From the NCBI GenBank assembly GCA_017453045.1, contig JAFTKX010000056.1, positions 1-64,000 on the forward strand: a stretch of DNA of 64,000 nucleotides, in the 5' to 3' direction. Position 1 is the first letter of the stretch, and each line of letters begins with the position of its first letter. The position numbers and the translations under genes are program-made. Under the pieces are notes generated by a model. It was not told the DNA's origin. It did not search any database and saw only the letters and a program-made list of their open reading frames with translations. Source of the stretch: Clostridia bacterium. Its GTDB lineage: Bacteria > Bacillota > Clostridia > Christensenellales > Borkfalkiaceae. Shown piece after piece: positions 61,032 through 64,000 of this stretch.

Positions 61032-62915
61032 ATGAAAAGTTTTAAAACACAATCGAAAAGAGTTTTGGACCTTATGATAAACTCGATTTACACGAACAAA
61101 GAGATTTTTTTAAGAGAACTCGTTTCTAACTGTTCGGACGCTATTGATAAACTCTATTACAAGGGTTTAAAAGAAGGAATTTCGGGGCTTACGCGAAACG
61201 ATTTTGCAATAAAGATAAAGGTCGATAGCGAAAAGAGAACTTTAACGATTTCGGACAACGGTATCGGTATGACGGCAGAAGAACTCGAATCAAATCTCGG
61301 TACGATAGCAAAAAGCGGTTCGCTCGCTTTTAAAACCGAAAACGCAGAAGAAATAAAAGCGGACGATATTTCGGTAATAGGTCAATTCGGCGTAGGTTTT
61401 TATTCGGCGTTTATGGTTGCGGACAAAGTTGAAGTTTATTCAAAAGCGTTCGGCTCGGACAGCGCAAATCTTTGGGTTAGCAAGGGTACGGAAGGATACG
61501 AAGTTAAACCTTGTCAAAAACAAGACAACGGCACGGATATCGTATTATATATTAAGAAAGATACCGACGACGATAAATTTTCAGACTTTTTGCAAGAACA
61601 CACCATTAGAAGTTTAATTAAAAAATATTCCGATTATATCCGCTATCCGATAAAGGCGGAAGTTACCAAATATAAAGACCTTACCGACGACGAGAAAAAA
61701 GAAGGTAAGCAAAGGGAAAGTTATACTGAAGAAGAAACCTTAAATTCTATGACTCCGCTCTGGAAAAAGAACAAGTCCGAAGTTACCGATGAACAATACG
61801 ACGGGTTTTATAAAGATACTTTCTACGACTATGAAAAACCGTTAAAGCATATTCACGTATCGGTTGAGGGAAGCGTAAATTACAAGGCTCTTTTGTATAT
61901 TCCGTCAAAAACGCCGTTTAACTATTATGGAAAAAATTATGAAAAAGGGCTTAAACTTTACACCGACGGCGTTTTGATAACTGAAAAATGCGCCGACCTT
62001 TTACCCGATTATTTCGGTTTTGTAAAAGGCGTAGTTGATAGCGAACTTTCCTTAAACATTTCGCGTGAAACAATCCAACAAAGTCGTCAACTTAAACTCA
62101 TAGGCTCTAATATCGAAAAGAAAATCAAAAACGAACTTTTAGATATGCAGAAAAACGAGCGCGAAAAATACGACGAGTTTTTCCAAAATTTTGGGCTTGG
62201 GCTTAAGTACGGGCTTTATTCGAGTTACGGTTTAAACGCCGAAAATTTGAAAGACTTACTTATGTTTAAGTCTGCTAAAGACGGTAAGTTCGTTACCTTA
62301 AAAGAATACGTTGAAAACCTTTCCAAAGAAGATAAATTTATCTATTACGGAACGGCGAAAACGGTTGACGCCGTTAAAAATTTGCCAAAGAGCGAAAGTT
62401 TGTTAGAGAGCGGAAAGGATATACTTTGCTTTTTAGACGACGTTGACGAGTTTGCTATAAAAATGCTCGGCGAATATCAAGGAAAAACCTTTAAAAACGT
62501 TTTAAGCGAAGATTTAAGTCAAAACGACGACGATCAAAAACTAAACCAAGAAAACGACGGAATTTTGCAAGAAATCAAAAATTGTCTTGGGGAAAAGGTT
62601 GCAAAAGTTAAACTTTCGTCAAACCTTAAATCAAGACCTGTAAGCCTTTCTTCCGAAGGTGAAATTACGCTCGATATGGAAAGGGTTTTATCTACAATGC
62701 CGGGTGGCGTAGAAGGCGTGAAAGCGCAAAAAGTTCTTGAAATAAATCCAAATCACGCTATCTTTGAAAAGTTAAAAAAGGTGTATTTAGAAGATAAAGA
62801 CGCTCTTAAAGATTACGCGGAAATTTTATATTTTTCGGCGAGAATTTCTTTAGGGCTTGAAGTTGATAATTCAGCCGAAATGACGGATAAAATAATAGAC
62901 GTTATTTCAAAATGA
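61032..62915 (+). CDS. htpG: HtpG (Hsp90) chaperone
   Basis: 627 residues, complete. GHKL ATPase with LVSNCSDAIDKLYY, DNGIGMTAEELESNLGTIAKSG and GQFGVGFYSAFMVADKV, then middle domain with SRETIQQSRQLK (catalytic Arg region) and C-terminal dimer part. ATG 61032 with GAGGTGA upstream is chosen over TTG 61017, which lies only just past CIRCE. Heat induction through HrcA is predicted. Confidence 0.94.
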   Translation: MKSFKTQSKRVLDLMINSIYTNKEIFLRELVSNCSDAIDKLYYKGLKEGISGLTRNDFAIKIKVDSEKRTLTISDNGIGMTAEELESNLGTIAKSGSLAFKTENAEEIKADDISVIGQFGVGFYSAFMVADKVEVYSKAFGSDSANLWVSKGTEGYEVKPCQKQDNGTDIVLYIKKDTDDDKFSDFLQEHTIRSLIKKYSDYIRYPIKAEVTKYKDLTDDEKKEGKQRESYTEEETLNSMTPLWKKNKSEVTDEQYDGFYKDTFYDYEKPLKHIHVSVEGSVNYKALLYIPSKTPFNYYGKNYEKGLKLYTDGVLITEKCADLLPDYFGFVKGVVDSELSLNISRETIQQSRQLKLIGSNIEKKIKNELLDMQKNEREKYDEFFQNFGLGLKYGLYSSYGLNAENLKDLLMFKSAKDGKFVTLKEYVENLSKEDKFIYYGTAKTVDAVKNLPKSESLLESGKDILCFLDDVDEFAIKMLGEYQGKTFKNVLSEDLSQNDDDQKLNQENDGILQEIKNCLGEKVAKVKLSSNLKSRPVSLSSEGEITLDMERVLSTMPGGVEGVKAQKVLEINPNHAIFEKLKKVYLEDKDALKDYAEILYFSARISLGLEVDNSAEMTDKIIDVISK

Positions 62916-62921
62916 TAGGCT

Positions 62922-62935
62922 ATAAGTCGTTTAAC
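62922..62935 (+). repeat. Dispersed post-stop word
   Basis: TATAAGTCGTTTAA, 7 nt past the htpG stop, sense orientation; the same variant as the copy at 22611. Confidence 0.55.
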
Positions 62936-62961
62936 ATTAAAATTTTAACGAAGGCGGTAAT

Positions 62962-64000
62962 ATGAAAAGCAAAAAAACGCTACTGTTCGCGTCGCGATTT
63001 GTAATTATATTTTTAGCAATTATTTTACAAGTTGCTTCCATTTGGGTGTTGTTTGCAATGCTGGGCGTAAAATACGTTTGGGTAGACGCTTTGTTTAAAA
63101 TTGCAGGCGCGGTGTTGTTCTTCTCTATAATTAATAAAGACAAGCCTGCCGTTTATAAGTTGCCGTGGGTAATAGTTATACTTCTTGCTCCGCTAATGGG
63201 CATAGTAATTTATTATACTTTTGGAAACGTAAAACTCAGCAAAAAGCAAATGAGAAAATTTCGCCGAATTTACGACGAAAAACACGACGAATATTACAAA
63301 CAGTCCGAAATTTTTAGTCAAATGGAAAAGGACGGACTTATGGGCGCAGGCGCGATTAAATACGTAAAGAGTACGACTTCGCTCCCGGTGTTTAACAACT
63401 CGAAAACCACCTATCTGCCGTCTGGCGAAACTTTTTTTGAAAGTCTTTGCGAAGAACTTTTAAAAGCCGAAAAATATATCTTTTTAGAGTATTTTATCGT
63501 CGAAGAAGGTCAGATGTTAGACGGGGTTTTAAAAGCGTTAGAAGATAGGATAAATCACGGCGTTAAAATCTACTTTATGTACGACGACGTTGGTAGCATT
63601 GCAAAGGTTGAAAGCAAGTTTGATAAAAAACTTCGCGCAAAAGGCATAAATGCGAGAAAGTTTTTTAAGTTCGTGCCTATCGCGTCGGTCATTCACAACA
63701 ATAGAGACCATAGAAAAATTGCCGTAATTGACGGAAAGGTTGGTTTTATGAGTGGAGCGAATATTGCCGACGAGTATATCAACGTAAAAAAACCGTTTGG
63801 CAGATGGCTCGATAACGCTATAAAAATCGAAGGTCAAGCAACCGACAATTTGGTAAAACTTTTTATTCAACTTTACAACTTAACGGGTGGCGAAACTCTA
63901 AAAGAAGAAGACTTTATTTCTGTAGAGCATACAAACTTTTCCGATGGTTACGTTTTGCCTTTCGGGGACTCTCCGTCGCCGATTGATAAGGATAGAATTG
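62962..64000 (+). CDS. cls: Cardiolipin synthase, 3' part outside the window
   Basis: Open from ATG 62962 to the edge (346 codons visible of an expected about 500). Two N-terminal membrane helices (about 10-30 and 35-50) and a third (about 70-90), then a phospholipase D domain with LEYFIVEEG and the first HKD-type motif IHNNRDHRKIAVIDG (about 250-265), followed by GGANIADEY-like GFMSGANIADEYI. AAGGCGG lies before the ATG. Follows htpG by 46 nt. Confidence 0.88.
   Translation, partial: MKSKKTLLFASRFVIIFLAIILQVASIWVLFAMLGVKYVWVDALFKIAGAVLFFSIINKDKPAVYKLPWVIVILLAPLMGIVIYYTFGNVKLSKKQMRKFRRIYDEKHDEYYKQSEIFSQMEKDGLMGAGAIKYVKSTTSLPVFNNSKTTYLPSGETFFESLCEELLKAEKYIFLEYFIVEEGQMLDGVLKALEDRINHGVKIYFMYDDVGSIAKVESKFDKKLRAKGINARKFFKFVPIASVIHNNRDHRKIAVIDGKVGFMSGANIADEYINVKKPFGRWLDNAIKIEGQATDNLVKLFIQLYNLTGGETLKEEDFISVEHTNFSDGYVLPFGDSPSPIDKDRI

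Overview
The window reads as chromosome of an AT-rich, Gram-positive-type anaerobe of the class Clostridia. Supporting signs are Bacillota-type promoters (TTGACA, 17 bp, TATAAT), AGGAG ribosome sites, many intrinsic terminators, a CIRCE operator, and YlmH, YugP, DUF1292, YfhO and QueT family genes. The glycosidase and uronate genes suggest a gut lineage. The palindromic intergenic repeats remind me of uncultured Christensenellales-like genomes, but that placement is an inference. No plasmid, complete prophage, insertion sequence or CRISPR array is visible.

Layout. 1-4.8 kb: galacturonate/glucuronate catabolism (uxaB-uxaA-uxaC, minus strand) with a divergent AraC regulator; uxaC is cut by an in-frame stop at the window edge. 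4.9-15.6 kb: a YfhO membrane protein, a BspA-like lipoprotein, an MscS channel, YlmH, a WYL regulator, a zinc-ribbon protein, an unknown 232-aa protein, tRNA-Thr and an MGMT-family protein. 15.6-18.1 kb: two copies of a repeat cassette flank one membrane-protein gene. 18.1-31.7 kb: a lipoprotein, a DUF368 transporter, a P-loop protein, a methyltransferase-like protein, YugP, a heterodimeric ABC exporter, a ferritin-like protein and an aminotransferase.

31.8-40.0 kb is a compact aromatic amino acid operon: DAHP synthase, tyrA, aroB, aroA, aroC, pheA, an aroE-aroK fusion and aroQ. It covers every step from PEP and erythrose-4-phosphate to phenylpyruvate and hydroxyphenylpyruvate; the divergent aminotransferase could finish Phe and Tyr. 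Upstream lies an unannotated 18-codon leader ORF with nine Phe/Tyr codons, followed by mutually exclusive hairpins and a terminator. This is a classical ribosome-mediated attenuator.

40.0-64 kb: queT behind a probable preQ1 riboswitch, a BY-type tyrosine kinase, a ribbon-helix-helix regulator co-transcribed with clpB behind an inverted-repeat promoter, GH78 and GH36 glycosidases, a PlsC-like acyltransferase, MgtC, and a flavoprotein. Next comes an AT-rich island with a structured RNA, an Ltp-like lipoprotein and an unusual tRNA-Arg. Then DUF1292, mnmA, a GH29 fucosidase, an AraC regulator divergent from a CBM9-like protein (both apparently leaderless), minD-minE, CIRCE-controlled htpG and a cardiolipin synthase that runs off the window.

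The best candidates for undescribed biology are the Phe/Tyr leader attenuator, the RHH-ClpB module, the structured RNA ahead of the Ltp-like gene, and a short word (TATAAGTCGATTAT) that recurs just after stop codons.
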